Origin: Pseudomonadota bacterium | Lineage (GTDB): Bacteria; Pseudomonadota; Alphaproteobacteria; GCA-2731375 | Assembly: GCA_027623205.1 (NCBI GenBank) | Contig: JAQBYC010000050.1 | Coordinates: 1-32,186, forward strand | Direction of reading: 5' to 3' | DNA length: 32,186 bases | Shown here: in pieces, positions 15,988 through 26,511 of the stretch | Layout: each line of letters starts with the position of its first letter | Position numbering within the stretch: the stretch's first letter is position 1 | Program-made: the position numbers and the translations under genes | The notes under the pieces: generated by a model | Databases searched by the model: none | What the model saw: only the letters and a program-made list of their open reading frames with translations | Told to the model about the DNA's origin: nothing

Positions 15988-16022
15988 AAGCGCCACTTCG
16001 CCTGATGGCGGCGTGCAAATGC

Positions 16023-16050
16023 GAGGCCCGAGCCGGTTGGCTCGGGCCTC
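16023..16050 (+). terminator. Strong 12-bp hairpin (terminator-like)
   Basis: GAGGCCCGAGCC-GGTT-GGCTCGGGCCTC forms a perfect 12-bp GC-rich stem with a 4-nt loop. It is followed by CTTGCGTTTGG rather than a run of T, so termination by the simple intrinsic mechanism is only moderately likely. It lies about 135 bp after the PuuD-like gene, separated from it by repeat copy 2, and is probably that gene's original end signal. Confidence 0.6.
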
Positions 16051-16217
16051 CTTGCGTTTGGTCCAGCAAATAATTGGACCGTCTAAATTTTTCGCCGTGA
16101 TTGCGGAAAATGTTGCTGTAACATCCTGCGTCTGCAATCGTGGTGCGCTGCAATTCTGCATCCATCATAGAGTGACCAATCGTATTGGCGTCCCGGAAAT
16201 CGGAGGCATGGCGTACC

Positions 16218-17321
16218 ATGACAGGCTGCACGGATATCACCTCTTCGACGGCCGGTTCCAAGGATGGCCTCGTGTTTGTTGCCTGCGGTTTGGAGTCCGG
16301 GCCGCCCGGCCACGAAAACCCCGGACGCCGCGCAGTGGTCATCAACGGCACGCGCGTCAGGACCGTGGACATCCACGCCCATTGTGCGGTGCCCGCGGCG
16401 CTGGCTCTGATGGGTCAGAAACTGGCCGGGCCGGGGTTGCGGCCCGACCTCGATATGGCAACCGCGGTCGGCTTGCGCCTCAAAAACATGGACGAGCAGG
16501 GCATTGATTTCGAGGCCTTGAGCATCAATCCCAACTGGTACGGGGTTGCTGATCGCGATTTGGCGGAACAGATCATCCAGCTTCAAAATCAGGCGCTGGC
16601 CGAGGCGTGCGCAAAAAATCCGGACCGTTTTGTCGCCTTCGCATCGGTTGCGCTGCAGTTTCCCGATCTTGCGGCCGCGCAGCTCGAGGCGGGCGTGAAG
16701 ACCTACGGCCTGCGTGGCGTGGCGATCGGCGGCAATGTCGCCGGCGACGAAATCGCCGATTCGAAATTCGACCCGTTCTGGGCCAAGGTGGAACAGCTGG
16801 GCGTACTCGCCTTCATTCATCCACAGAGCGACGGCGCGCCGGCGCAGTTGGCCTCACGGTTCACGGGGAATGGCTATCTCGCCAACGTGATCGGCAATCC
16901 GCTGGAAACCACGATTGCCCTCTCGCATCTGATTTTCGAGGGCACGCTGGACAGATTTCCGGGCCTGAAGATCTGCGCGGCCCATGCCGGCGGCTTTTTG
17001 CCCTCTTATGCCGGCCGCTTTGATCGCGGCGGTCCCGTTCGCCCCGATCTATGTCCTGGCGGGACCCACGGGCCCATCAGGAAGTCGCCGTCAGAGTACC
17101 TCAGGCAATTGTACTACGACACCATGGTCTTCCGGCCCGAAGGCGTCCGCCATCTGGTGGCCGAGGTGGGCGCCGGCCAACTCATGGTGGGAACCGACTA
17201 CCCCTATCCGTGGACCACGACGGCGATCGATCTTATCCTTGAAACGCCGGACTTGAGCGATGCCGACAAGGTTGCCATCCTCGGTGGCACGGCCGCCGGG
17301 CTGCTGGGCATATCGGTATAG
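16218..17321 (+). CDS. Amidohydrolase family protein (ACMSD-like)
   Basis: A 367-residue TIM-barrel metal enzyme of the amidohydrolase-2 family, which includes 2-amino-3-carboxymuconate-semialdehyde decarboxylase and related aromatic-acid decarboxylases. Metal ligands are visible: HxH in 'DIHAHC' (His53, His55), a mid-protein His in 'FIHPQS', a His in 'CAAHAGGFLPSYAGRFDR' and the late Asp in 'GTDYPYPW'. The first about 40 residues have no family counterpart, so the true start may be further in. The chosen ATG (16218) has a GGAGG 11 bases upstream. Cytoplasmic. It could decarboxylate or hydrolyse a ring-cleavage product; the substrate is unknown. It converges on MsrA with an 18-bp gap. Confidence 0.85.
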   Translation: MTGCTDITSSTAGSKDGLVFVACGLESGPPGHENPGRRAVVINGTRVRTVDIHAHCAVPAALALMGQKLAGPGLRPDLDMATAVGLRLKNMDEQGIDFEALSINPNWYGVADRDLAEQIIQLQNQALAEACAKNPDRFVAFASVALQFPDLAAAQLEAGVKTYGLRGVAIGGNVAGDEIADSKFDPFWAKVEQLGVLAFIHPQSDGAPAQLASRFTGNGYLANVIGNPLETTIALSHLIFEGTLDRFPGLKICAAHAGGFLPSYAGRFDRGGPVRPDLCPGGTHGPIRKSPSEYLRQLYYDTMVFRPEGVRHLVAEVGAGQLMVGTDYPYPWTTTAIDLILETPDLSDADKVAILGGTAAGLLGISV

Positions 17322-17339
17322 GCGGGATCCGCCCTATTG

Positions 17340-17855
17340 TCAGGCTGCGTCTTCGCGCCGCGGCAGCTTCCAGTTCGGCCTGATGAAATGGCAGGTGTAT
17401 CCGTGCGGGATGCGCTGCAGATAATCCTGATGCTCCGGTTCCGCCTCCCAGAAATCACCGGCTGGTTCGACTTCCGTCACAGCCTTGCCCGGCCATACTC
17501 CCGATGCGTCCACATCCGCGATGGTGCGTTCGGCCTCGGCCTTCTGGGCATCGTCAAGATAGTAGATGCCCGAACGATAAGAGGGGCCCATATCATTGCC
17601 TTGCCGATTGACGGTGGACGGATCATGGATCTGAAAGAAGAACTCCAGCAGCGCCCGATAGCTTGTCTGCTTCGGATCAAACACGATCTCTATGCCTTCC
17701 GCATGGCTGCCGTGATTGCGATAGGTGGCATTCGGAACATCGCCGCCGGTATATCCAACGCGGGTCGAAATCACTCCTGGACGCTTGCGGATCAAATCCT
17801 CCATGCCCCAGAAACAGCCGCCAGCCAAAATGGCGCGCTCGCTATCCTTGCTCAT
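17340..17855 (-). CDS. msrA: Peptide-methionine (S)-S-oxide reductase MsrA
   Basis: A 171-residue MsrA that reduces the S-epimer of methionine sulfoxide in proteins or as free amino acid. The catalytic Cys14 is in the family motif GCFWG, and 'RVGYTGG', '[17 protein letters not shown]' and '[23 protein letters not shown]' are all canonical. I see no downstream Cys pair at the extreme C-terminus, so the recycling mechanism probably relies on other residues or thioredoxin directly. The start at 17855 ('[10 protein letters not shown]') has GGGGAG upstream; an in-frame ATG at 17870 is the alternative. It lies 45 bp downstream of the Baeyer-Villiger monooxygenase gene on the same strand, so the two may share a transcript. 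Confidence 0.93.
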   Translation of the reverse strand: MSKDSERAILAGGCFWGMEDLIRKRPGVISTRVGYTGGDVPNATYRNHGSHAEGIEIVFDPKQTSYRALLEFFFQIHDPSTVNRQGNDMGPSYRSGIYYLDDAQKAEAERTIADVDASGVWPGKAVTEVEPAGDFWEAEPEHQDYLQRIPHGYTCHFIRPNWKLPRREDAA

Positions 17856-17900
17856 ACCCTGACTCCCCATGCAGCAAAACGTTTCGCAAAAATCTGACCT

Positions 17901-19787
<1,887 letters not shown>

Positions 19788-19963
19788 TTTTTCATACTCT
19801 TGGGGCCAAGTTGCGGATGTTGATTATATGAGTGACGGCATCGGAGTCCAGCACCCGCGCCGAATGCCCGATTATATGCTGAAGGCAGTCGCCCACTACA
19901 GCCGAGGCAAACCTAAATCTGATGGTGCAAAAACGAACGAACCATGGTTTTCTGAAAGCCACT

Positions 19964-20064
19964 AGAGCATGTTTCTTCTAAACATGCCCGGACTCTTAAG
20001 AATTGAGCAATTGAACCAATCACTTGGATCGCTAAAGTGAATCCAATTGATTGAAAACTGCTCT
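19964..20064 (-). repeat. 101-bp palindromic repeat, copy 3 (inverted)
   Basis: Third copy of the family, in reverse orientation to copies 1 and 2. It is most like copy 1, with both hairpins intact, and its ends form CTAGAGCA...TGCTCTAG. It lies in the divergent 330-bp gap between the monooxygenase (-) and dehydratase (+) genes, ending about 53 bp before the dehydratase ATG, so its transcription or folding could affect that gene. The rest of this gap (19788-19963 and 20065-20117) holds one unconvincing 45-codon ORF and nothing else recognisable. Confidence 0.85.
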
Positions 20065-20117
20065 AGGCCAGGAGATCTCCGGATGCCGGCTGGCATTTAG
20101 CAGGATAGGTTGGACCG

Positions 20118-21848
20118 ATGAGTGACAAAAAGCAAAAACGACGCAGCCAGCACTGGTTTGGCGGCACGGGCCTGACCGGATACGTGCATCGCAGCTGGAT
20201 GCGCAATCAGGGCCGCCCGGATGATTTTTTCGACGGCAGGCCCGTCATAGGGATCTGCAATACCTGGTCTGAATTGACCCCCTGCAATGGCCATTTCCGC
20301 GAGCTGGCGGAGAAGGTGAAAATCGGTATTTATGAGGCGGGCGGCGTTCCCGTGGAATTCCCGGTGACCAGCCTTGGCGAAACATTGATGCGTCCGACGA
20401 CGATGATGTTTCGCAATCTGGTTTCGATGGATGTCGAAGAAAGCATCCGGGCCAACCCGATGGATGGCGTCGTCCTGCTCACCGGCTGCGACAAGACCAC
20501 GCCCGCGCTGATGATGGGCGCGGCCAGTTGCGACCTGCCGACCATGGTGTTGTCCGGCGGCCCGATGTTGAACGGCAAGTTCAAGGGCCAGGACATCGGT
20601 TCAGGCACACATATCTTCAAGTTTCAGGATGAAGTTGCCGCCGGCACCATGAGCCGGGATGATTTCCTGAAAACCGAAGCCGGCATGAGCCGGTCGATCG
20701 GGCACTGCATGACCATGGGCACCGCCTCGACCATGGCCAGCATGGCGGAGGCCCTGGGCATCGCCCTGCCGGGAAACGCCGCCATCCCGGCGGCGGACGC
20801 CAACCGCGGGCTGCTGGCGCAAATGGTTGGTCGGCGCATTGTCAAGCTGGTGGACGAGGATGTGAAAATGTCACGGATCCTCACCCGTGATGCATTTGCA
20901 AACGCCATCAAGGTCAACGGCGCCATTGGCGGGTCAACCAACGCCGTCGTGCATCTGCTGGCCATCGCGGGCAGGCTGGGCATTGATCTGACCCTTGATG
21001 ACTGGGACACTTTGGGCGCCGGCGTGCCGACCCTGGTCAATCTGTTCCCGTCGGGCAGCTATCTGATGGAAGATTTTTACTACGCCGGCGGCCTGCCCGT
21101 CGTCATGAAACGGATTGCAGCCTATCTGAACACCAATGCCCTGACGGTCAGCGGCGGTACGGTGGCGGAAAATATTGCGGATGCCGAATGCTACGATGAC
21201 GATGTCATTCGGCCTCTCGATAAACCGCTGACCGAAAATGGCGGCATTGCCGTTCTGCGCGGCAACCTGGCACCCCAGGGCGCCATCATCAAGCCCTCCG
21301 CTGCCTCTGAAACGCTGATGTCTCATACCGGCCGGGCGGTCGTCTTCGAGGATATGGACGACTACAGATCGCGCATTCGGGACAGCGGCCTTGATGTCAC
21401 AAAGGATGACATCCTGGTCCTGAAGAACAATGGCCCGGTTGGCTATCCCGGCTTTCCGGAGACCGGCAATCTGGCGCTGCCCCCCAAAATCCTGCAGGAC
21501 GGGGTGCGTGACATGGTGCGCATATCCGACGCCCGCATGAGCGGCACCGCCTTCGGCACGGTTGTGCTGCATGTGGCCCCGGAAGCCGCCGTTGGCGGAC
21601 CACTGGCCCTGGTGCAAACGGGCGACCGGATCACCCTTGATGTGCCAGGCCGCCGGCTGCAGCTGCATGTCCCGGACGAGGAACTGGCGGCGCGCCGAAA
21701 AAGCTGGCAGCCGCCGGCAATCCCGGAAGATGAAGAGCGCGGCTATGCCAAATTATACCGCAGCGCCGTCACCCAGGCCGACACGGGCGCCGACTTCGAT
21801 TTCCTGATCGGCAAAAGCGGTGCAAAAATTCCCAAGAGTTCCCACTGA
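20118..21848 (+). CDS. IlvD/Edd-family sugar-acid dehydratase ([2Fe-2S] type)
   Basis: A 576-residue dehydratase closest to the L-arabinonate/D-xylonate dehydratase branch of the IlvD/Edd family, rather than dihydroxy-acid dehydratase proper. The N-terminal 'HRSWMRNQGRPDDFFDGRP' and 'NTWSELTPCN' are typical of that branch. Three Cys (56, 124, 197) fit the [2Fe-2S] cluster ligands of the characterised Rhizobium arabinonate dehydratase with a uniform offset of three, and Lys126 in GCDKTTPA fits the Mg-bound carbamylated Lys. The Ser in 'RMSGTAFG' is the expected catalytic base. Substrate is a pentonate or other aldonate, giving a 2-keto-3-deoxy acid. No sugar-pathway partner genes lie nearby, so it is an orphan here. 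Confidence 0.9.
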   Translation: MSDKKQKRRSQHWFGGTGLTGYVHRSWMRNQGRPDDFFDGRPVIGICNTWSELTPCNGHFRELAEKVKIGIYEAGGVPVEFPVTSLGETLMRPTTMMFRNLVSMDVEESIRANPMDGVVLLTGCDKTTPALMMGAASCDLPTMVLSGGPMLNGKFKGQDIGSGTHIFKFQDEVAAGTMSRDDFLKTEAGMSRSIGHCMTMGTASTMASMAEALGIALPGNAAIPAADANRGLLAQMVGRRIVKLVDEDVKMSRILTRDAFANAIKVNGAIGGSTNAVVHLLAIAGRLGIDLTLDDWDTLGAGVPTLVNLFPSGSYLMEDFYYAGGLPVVMKRIAAYLNTNALTVSGGTVAENIADAECYDDDVIRPLDKPLTENGGIAVLRGNLAPQGAIIKPSAASETLMSHTGRAVVFEDMDDYRSRIRDSGLDVTKDDILVLKNNGPVGYPGFPETGNLALPPKILQDGVRDMVRISDARMSGTAFGTVVLHVAPEAAVGGPLALVQTGDRITLDVPGRRLQLHVPDEELAARRKSWQPPAIPEDEERGYAKLYRSAVTQADTGADFDFLIGKSGAKIPKSSH

Positions 21849-21977
21849 ATTTCGGTGACGGACAAATAACGCTGGACCTCTTTCTCCCTGGCTGGTCTAC
21901 ATTTTCGTAGAGGCGGTAGAAAGCCTTGTGGTCCGTTCCATATTTGTTTATCTCCTTTCCTGTATACGGGGGGGCGC

Positions 21978-23156
21978 ATGCGGCACAAAAAATTAGTGAT
22001 TTTTCAGGGGCTTCTGTTGCTGCTTTTGGGGGCCTGTGCATCGCCTTCCGAGCGGACCCTCTCTTTAAACGCGCCGTCATACGCTGTGTTGCCAAATGGT
22101 TCCCAGCCGCTGGATCCAAAGCAACTTTCGCCGATGTTTGCCGCGGTCGCGGCCATTCCCGGCGATAACTTGATCCGCTACCTGGAGCGCAAGAGCGGAC
22201 ACGCGTTGAACATGCTTTCTCTCTCCGGCGGCGGCCAGAATGGCGCCTTCGGGGCCGGTTTCCTCATCGGCTGGCGCGAAAAAGGCGGTCGTCCGGCGTT
22301 CGATGTGGTCGGCGGTGTCAGCACCGGCGCGTTGCTGGCGACCCACGCTTTGCTCGGTACCCCGGCCGATGATGCGAAGCTGGAAGAGATGTATACGCAG
22401 ATCACAAAGCATAACATCTATAACGATAAATCGATCTTTAACCTCCTGTCCGGCGCTGATTCACTACGCGACACGGCGCCGCTACGCGCGCTCATTGCCA
22501 AGTATGTCACCGCCGAGACTTTGCGGCGGGTGGCTTCGGCCTATGACGATAATCGTCTGTTGGTCGTGGGCACCACCAACATCGATTACGGCCAGACCTG
22601 GGTCTGGAATATGTCGCTGATCGCGAAGGCCGCGGATTTAGAGCTCTATCGCAAGGTTTTGCTGGCCTCCGCCTCGTTCCCCATTATCTTTCCGCCGGTG
22701 GAAATAGAGGGCCACCTGTTCGTCGACGGGGCCGCCCGTTCGAATGTGGTCGTTCCCGGGATGGGGGGAACGCAAAAGCCCAATCCGCCGCTGTTCGGCC
22801 CGGGCAATCTTTACCTGATTGACAACGGCAGGGTCACGCAGCCGCCCGAGGCCTTGCGCCGGGCCCTTGGCGATGTCGCGGCCACAACCATTGGCGTGAT
22901 GATGGAGCAGTCCATGCAGACAGCGCTGATAAGGTCTTACTTCGGGGCAAAGGCCCTGGGCTATGCCTACAAAATGGTTGGAATTCCGGACGAGGTGAAT
23001 ATCGGCAAGGACGTGCTTGCCTTCGATCCAATCCAGATGCGCGCGGCTTTCGACGCGGGGCGCGCCCTGGCGAAACAACCCGACCCATGGACAAGAACCC
23101 CGCCCAATTCCGGCGATATTCCCGCCTGGGCTTTAAAATCGCTGATAACCCCATAG
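21978..23156 (+). CDS. Patatin-like phospholipase, lipoprotein
   Basis: A 392-residue patatin-domain lipid acyl hydrolase carried on a lipoprotein. The signal peptide ends in lipobox LLGAC (Cys20). Domain features: the oxyanion-hole SGGGQNGAFGAG (83-94), the nucleophile elbow GVSTG (Ser115) and the dyad Asp250 in 'VDGAARSN'. The catalytic dyad is complete, so it should be active, releasing fatty acids from membrane phospholipids on the periplasmic or outer-membrane side. A run of seven G lies just before the ATG in place of a standard ribosome-binding site. It is 129 bp after the dehydratase and probably separately transcribed. Confidence 0.88.
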   Translation: MRHKKLVIFQGLLLLLLGACASPSERTLSLNAPSYAVLPNGSQPLDPKQLSPMFAAVAAIPGDNLIRYLERKSGHALNMLSLSGGGQNGAFGAGFLIGWREKGGRPAFDVVGGVSTGALLATHALLGTPADDAKLEEMYTQITKHNIYNDKSIFNLLSGADSLRDTAPLRALIAKYVTAETLRRVASAYDDNRLLVVGTTNIDYGQTWVWNMSLIAKAADLELYRKVLLASASFPIIFPPVEIEGHLFVDGAARSNVVVPGMGGTQKPNPPLFGPGNLYLIDNGRVTQPPEALRRALGDVAATTIGVMMEQSMQTALIRSYFGAKALGYAYKMVGIPDEVNIGKDVLAFDPIQMRAAFDAGRALAKQPDPWTRTPPNSGDIPAWALKSLITP

Positions 23157-23367
23157 GGCGTATTCGGTCAAAAATGCGATTTGCGGGACGTCACGAAACA
23201 CGTCTCGCCGGCTCAAGCCGGTTTCTACCGGCACTGCCGCGACAACGCGGCGTGCATCCAGGCCTGGTCCATCAAGTCTGAAATGGCGCCGGCCCATAAT
23301 GGCGCGAAGCCGCGGCGACCGACCGGCACCCTTGCTGATGCAACACCGACCATGACCAGAAGCGGCC

Positions 23368-23384
23368 TTAAGGAATTGTTTACA
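23368..23384 (+). promoter_or_regulatory. CtrA-like motif upstream of divK
   Basis: TTAAGGAATTGTTTACA reads TTAA-N7-TTTA, three-quarters of the CtrA consensus TTAA-N7-TTAA. A GATAAT-like -10 (23394-23399) lies downstream such that the motif covers the -35 region, the normal position for CtrA-activated promoters. It ends about 59 bp before the divK ATG and matches 13 of 17 bases of a motif before the kinase gene. Binding by CtrA is inferred. Confidence 0.4.
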
Positions 23385-23443
23385 TTGGCAATAGATAATT
23401 TCGCCGCGCCCGTCTGCGCGCAGCGCTTTAGAACTGGTTGAAA

Positions 23444-23830
23444 ATGTCAAAAAAGATCCTGATTGTTGAAGACAACGATACGAACATGAAGCTGTTTCAT
23501 GATCTCTTGGACGCGCATGGGTACGACACGCTGCAAACGAAGGACGGTAGGGAAGTTTTGGCAATCATGCGTGAAAAGCACCCGGATCTGATCCTGATGG
23601 ACATTCAGTTGCCGGGAATGTCCGGTCTGGAGATAACCAAACTGATAAAAGCCGACGATGAACTGAAATCCATTCCCATCGTCGCCGTCACTGCCTTTGC
23701 CATGAAGGGCGATGAAGAAAAAATGCGCCTCAGCGGTTGCGACGCATATATTGCCAAACCGATCTCGTTGAAGCCGTTTCTCGAAACGATCAAGACATTG
23801 ATCGATGAGGATCGCAGAGCGATCGCTTGA
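23444..23830 (+). CDS. divK: Single-domain response regulator DivK
   Basis: A 128-residue receiver domain almost identical in layout to Caulobacter DivK ('[20 protein letters not shown]', '[17 protein letters not shown]', '[15 protein letters not shown]', '[10 protein letters not shown]', 'FLETIK'). Phosphoacceptor Asp53, acidic pocket Glu9-Asp10 and the conserved Lys of 'AKPIS' are all present. DivK has no output domain: phosphorylated by DivJ-type and dephosphorylated by PleC-type kinases, it signals cell fate through DivL and CckA to control CtrA. The start at 23444 gives the normal DivK N-terminus; a TTG two codons earlier is less likely. In Caulobacter pleD follows divK; here a histidine kinase follows instead. 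Confidence 0.93.
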   Translation: MSKKILIVEDNDTNMKLFHDLLDAHGYDTLQTKDGREVLAIMREKHPDLILMDIQLPGMSGLEITKLIKADDELKSIPIVAVTAFAMKGDEEKMRLSGCDAYIAKPISLKPFLETIKTLIDEDRRAIA

Positions 23831-24051
23831 TCGAGGTCCAAAGTTTCGGCTTACTTATCTGCAAGCTTGCGGACACTAAACCTGTTTTACCGGGCTGTAT
23901 CTTGTTTGGAGAGGCCATGCTCCTGACCGAGTTCCAATATTCTGGCAAGGCGGCGCGCGGGCGAGGACGCGATGAAACCTTGAAGTTGCGGCGATCGGCG
24001 CCCGCGGACACAGGTTAATGATGTTTTAAGAACCAATCTCTAGTCAATTAG

Positions 24052-24068
24052 TTAGGAAATTATTTACC
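24052..24068 (+). promoter_or_regulatory. Second copy of the divK-type motif, upstream of the kinase
   Basis: TTAGGAAATTATTTACC matches the motif before divK at 13 of 17 bases and again has the form TTA-N8-TTTA. It ends 22 bp before the first possible kinase start (24091). Sharing a motif suggests that divK and the kinase are co-regulated; the regulator (CtrA or another) is inferred. Confidence 0.35.
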
Positions 24069-24090
24069 AATTACTGCGGAAATTCTGACA

Positions 24091-26025
24091 ATGGGGCTGA
24101 CGGTAATGTCGACTATTGATGATTCGAACGCAAAGGCAGCGCCTGATACCCTTTCTAATGTTTCAGGCGGATCATACTTCAAAGGTATATTCGGGCATAA
24201 TCCCGCCACCGGAATACGTCTTCAGTTCATTCTGTTCATGTGCTTCCTGCTAATTTCAGCCCTGCCGGTTGTACTGCTGTCGGCCTGGGACCAGCATAAC
24301 GCTTTGCGCGAAGAGTATGAGGCCGTCAGCGAGAAGCATCTCATTATCGCGAAGAACCTTAGCGGTGTGTTTGGCCGCTACGTTAAGGATGTCAAAGAAG
24401 GTTTCCGCTTTGCTGTCCAGTATGCGGAAAGTGGTGTGTCGAACCAGGCATCCAGCCGTTTTCTCGAGTCATTGAGTTTCTGTGATGTCAGTATACTTGA
24501 TGGCGCCAACAACGTCCTTCAATCCCTGATGGCGATCGAGGATGGCAGGCCCCCGCTTCCGACGGCGACAGTCATCGCGCGGTTGCGTGAAGCAAGTATC
24601 GGCAGTAAGGGCGACGTCATCATCTCCGATATCATCCGGGACCGAGACCAGCCACGCTTCTTCGTCGTGATGGCATTGGCTGGTTCGCGGATCGCGGTTG
24701 GCACATTGACCACGGATTACGTACGCACAGTCCAGCGCCAGATCGCGTTTGGCGAACGCGGCCATTCCATGGTCGTCGATGCGAAAGGCGTGGTGGTCGC
24801 GCATCCGAACAAAACCTGGGAAGAGACCTCGAAGAACGCCGCCAAATTGTCCGTTGTCGGCGCCATGATGCGCGGGGAAACGGGTGTTTCAGAATTTTAT
24901 TCGCCGCCTATGAAGGCGGACATGATCGCCGGCCACACCGCGGTTCCAGGGGTCGGCTGGGGCGTCATGGTGCCGCAACCGGTCGCGGAACTTGAACATC
25001 ACGCCAATATTGTCAAAAGGTCCGGGATACTTATCACCGTGATTGGTATCGTATTTGCGTCGATTTTCAGCTGGTGGCTGTCACGTTTCCTCAGCAGACC
25101 GATCGTTGCCATTGATGATGCCGCCGTCGCCGTAACCTCGGGTGCGTTGCAAACCCAGGTGGCAAAGTTACCAAAGGGAAGTCCAAGGGAATTACATAGC
25201 CTATCCCTGGCCTTCAACACCATGGTCAGGCAACTGCGCGAGCGTGAGGAACGTTTGCACATAGCAATGAACGAGGCGGTTGCCGCAAACCAGGCAAAAA
25301 CAGAATTCCTTGCCAATATGAGCCATGAGCTGCGAACGCCACTGAATGCGGTCATTGGGTTTTCCGAAATGATGAAGGAGGAAACATTTGGCCCTATTGG
25401 CGCCCCGAAATACGTCGATTATGCGGCTGAAATCCATAATTCAGGCCTTCATTTGATGGATGTCATCAACGACGTGCTTGACATGTCCAAGATCGAGGCG
25501 GGCCAGTTGGAGCCCACATTCAGCGAAATCGATATGTCCGCTATAGCTGAAACGTGCATTTCTTTTACCTCGGAGCGGGCGCGCAAGGGGCATGTCATCC
25601 TGGAGGCCAATGTGCGCGATGGTCTGCCAAAGATGATCGCCGATGACCGGATGATGAAACAGATCATCCTGAACCTGCTTTCCAATGCGATCAAATTCAC
25701 GCCTCAAGATGGGAAAGTGGAGCTTTTCATAGATATCGATGCGCAGCGGCGTTGCGTGGTCAAGGTCCGGGACAACGGCATCGGCATCGATCCGGCGAAG
25801 TTGAGCATCGTCATGCGGCCTTTCGGCCAGATCGACGCTGAACTGAATCGAAAATATGAGGGGACCGGCCTGGGCCTGCCGCTGGTCAATTCCATGGTCG
25901 GCATGCATGGCGGTACCCTCGAAATCGACACGGCACTGGGCCAGGGCACCACGGTGACCATCACCCTGCCGGCGGAACGCGTTGTAGAAGACGACGACGG
26001 ATCTCAATCGCAGTCGACAGCATAA
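24091..26025 (+). CDS. Membrane sensor histidine kinase (PleC/DivJ-type)
   Basis: A 644-residue histidine kinase. Order: TM1 (about 44-66); a periplasmic Cache-like sensor domain of about 240 residues; TM2 (about 312-332); HAMP (about 332-385); HisKA with phosphoacceptor His412 in 'ANMSHELRTPLNAVIGFSEMM'; and HATPase_c with 'NLLSNAIKFTPQDG', 'DNGIGID' and 'GLGLPLV' boxes. The catalytic core is close to PleC/DivJ-type kinases, which act on DivK and PleD. With divK 260 bp upstream, it is the likely cognate kinase or phosphatase for DivK. The Cache domain suggests small-ligand sensing. Starts at 24091 and 24106 (five codons later) are about equally supported. Confidence 0.9.
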   Translation: MGLTVMSTIDDSNAKAAPDTLSNVSGGSYFKGIFGHNPATGIRLQFILFMCFLLISALPVVLLSAWDQHNALREEYEAVSEKHLIIAKNLSGVFGRYVKDVKEGFRFAVQYAESGVSNQASSRFLESLSFCDVSILDGANNVLQSLMAIEDGRPPLPTATVIARLREASIGSKGDVIISDIIRDRDQPRFFVVMALAGSRIAVGTLTTDYVRTVQRQIAFGERGHSMVVDAKGVVVAHPNKTWEETSKNAAKLSVVGAMMRGETGVSEFYSPPMKADMIAGHTAVPGVGWGVMVPQPVAELEHHANIVKRSGILITVIGIVFASIFSWWLSRFLSRPIVAIDDAAVAVTSGALQTQVAKLPKGSPRELHSLSLAFNTMVRQLREREERLHIAMNEAVAANQAKTEFLANMSHELRTPLNAVIGFSEMMKEETFGPIGAPKYVDYAAEIHNSGLHLMDVINDVLDMSKIEAGQLEPTFSEIDMSAIAETCISFTSERARKGHVILEANVRDGLPKMIADDRMMKQIILNLLSNAIKFTPQDGKVELFIDIDAQRRCVVKVRDNGIGIDPAKLSIVMRPFGQIDAELNRKYEGTGLGLPLVNSMVGMHGGTLEIDTALGQGTTVTITLPAERVVEDDDGSQSQSTA

Positions 26026-26040
26026 TGCCGCGCCGCTCCG

Positions 26041-26382
26041 GCTATAGAGATATTTTCAAGGGCCCTGGCCCCGGCGCTTGATGGCGGCGCGGGTCGAGCT
26101 GTTTTTGACGAGATATGCCGGTCCGACAACTTGCATCTGTTTGTGTTGGAAGATGACAATGCCAACGTTCAAGCAACGCGCTATCTGAACATAATTCCCA
26201 ACATAACGAATGGTGCGTCCCCCTACGGGATCATCGAAAACGTCGTTACCGAAGCGGCCTTGCGCGGCCAGGGTTTAGGCTCAAAGCGAAAGTCGACACA
26301 TAATTTCTACAAAGCCTGTGGTTTCAGTGGAGACGACAAGTTCGGATTTATCGCTCGACCTCCCCGCAACCATGGCCGGTAA
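26041..26382 (+). pseudogene. GNAT acetyltransferase remnant, doubly truncated
   Basis: An open frame of 114 codons without a proper start reads clearly as GNAT N-acetyltransferase: 'LDGGAGRAVFDEI', 'LFVLEDDNANVQATRYLNIIPN', 'YGIIENVVTEAALRGQGLG' (acetyl-CoA-binding RxQGxG) and 'THNFYKACGFSGDDKFGFI'. Two parts are missing. The N-terminal strand and helix of about 25-30 residues are gone, with the kinase stop lying just upstream. Also, about 24 residues normally found between RGQGLG and the SKRKSTHNFY block are missing, at 26277-26285; this deletion is in frame. The acetyl-CoA site and fold core would be broken, so it should be non-functional. The remaining 26383-26511 shows no gene. Confidence 0.8.
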
Positions 26383-26511
26383 CATCAGGCCGGCGCCATC
26401 AACCCCAACATGTCGCGGTGCGAATTTTACCGCTCAAGAAAAAGGCCTGGCATTCGGAGCCCGGATCGCAATGCCTGCCGCGCTCGCCGCCGGTGCGACC
26501 TCAAGATTACG

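Noticed and set aside
161-16122. Shared GCTGTAACAT at 161-170 and near 16113
   Set aside because: Only ten bases match and the flanks do not; too short to claim a common operator.
19828-19965. 45-codon plus-strand ORF beginning MSDGIGVQ before repeat copy 3
   Set aside because: No clear ribosome-binding site or recognisable family, and its stop comes from the repeat's TAG end. I consider it chance.
21850-21970. Minus-strand AAAGGAG followed by an ATG, with a coding-like reading containing 'YGTDHKAFYRLYENVDQPG'
   Set aside because: The ATG opens only a 14-codon frame, while the coding-like reading is in another frame without a start. It may be a scrap but the evidence is too thin to annotate.
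23133-23443. Minus-strand open frame across the patatin-divK gap
   Set aside because: It continues into antisense of divK and is Arg-rich, as is usual for shadow frames in GC-rich DNA.
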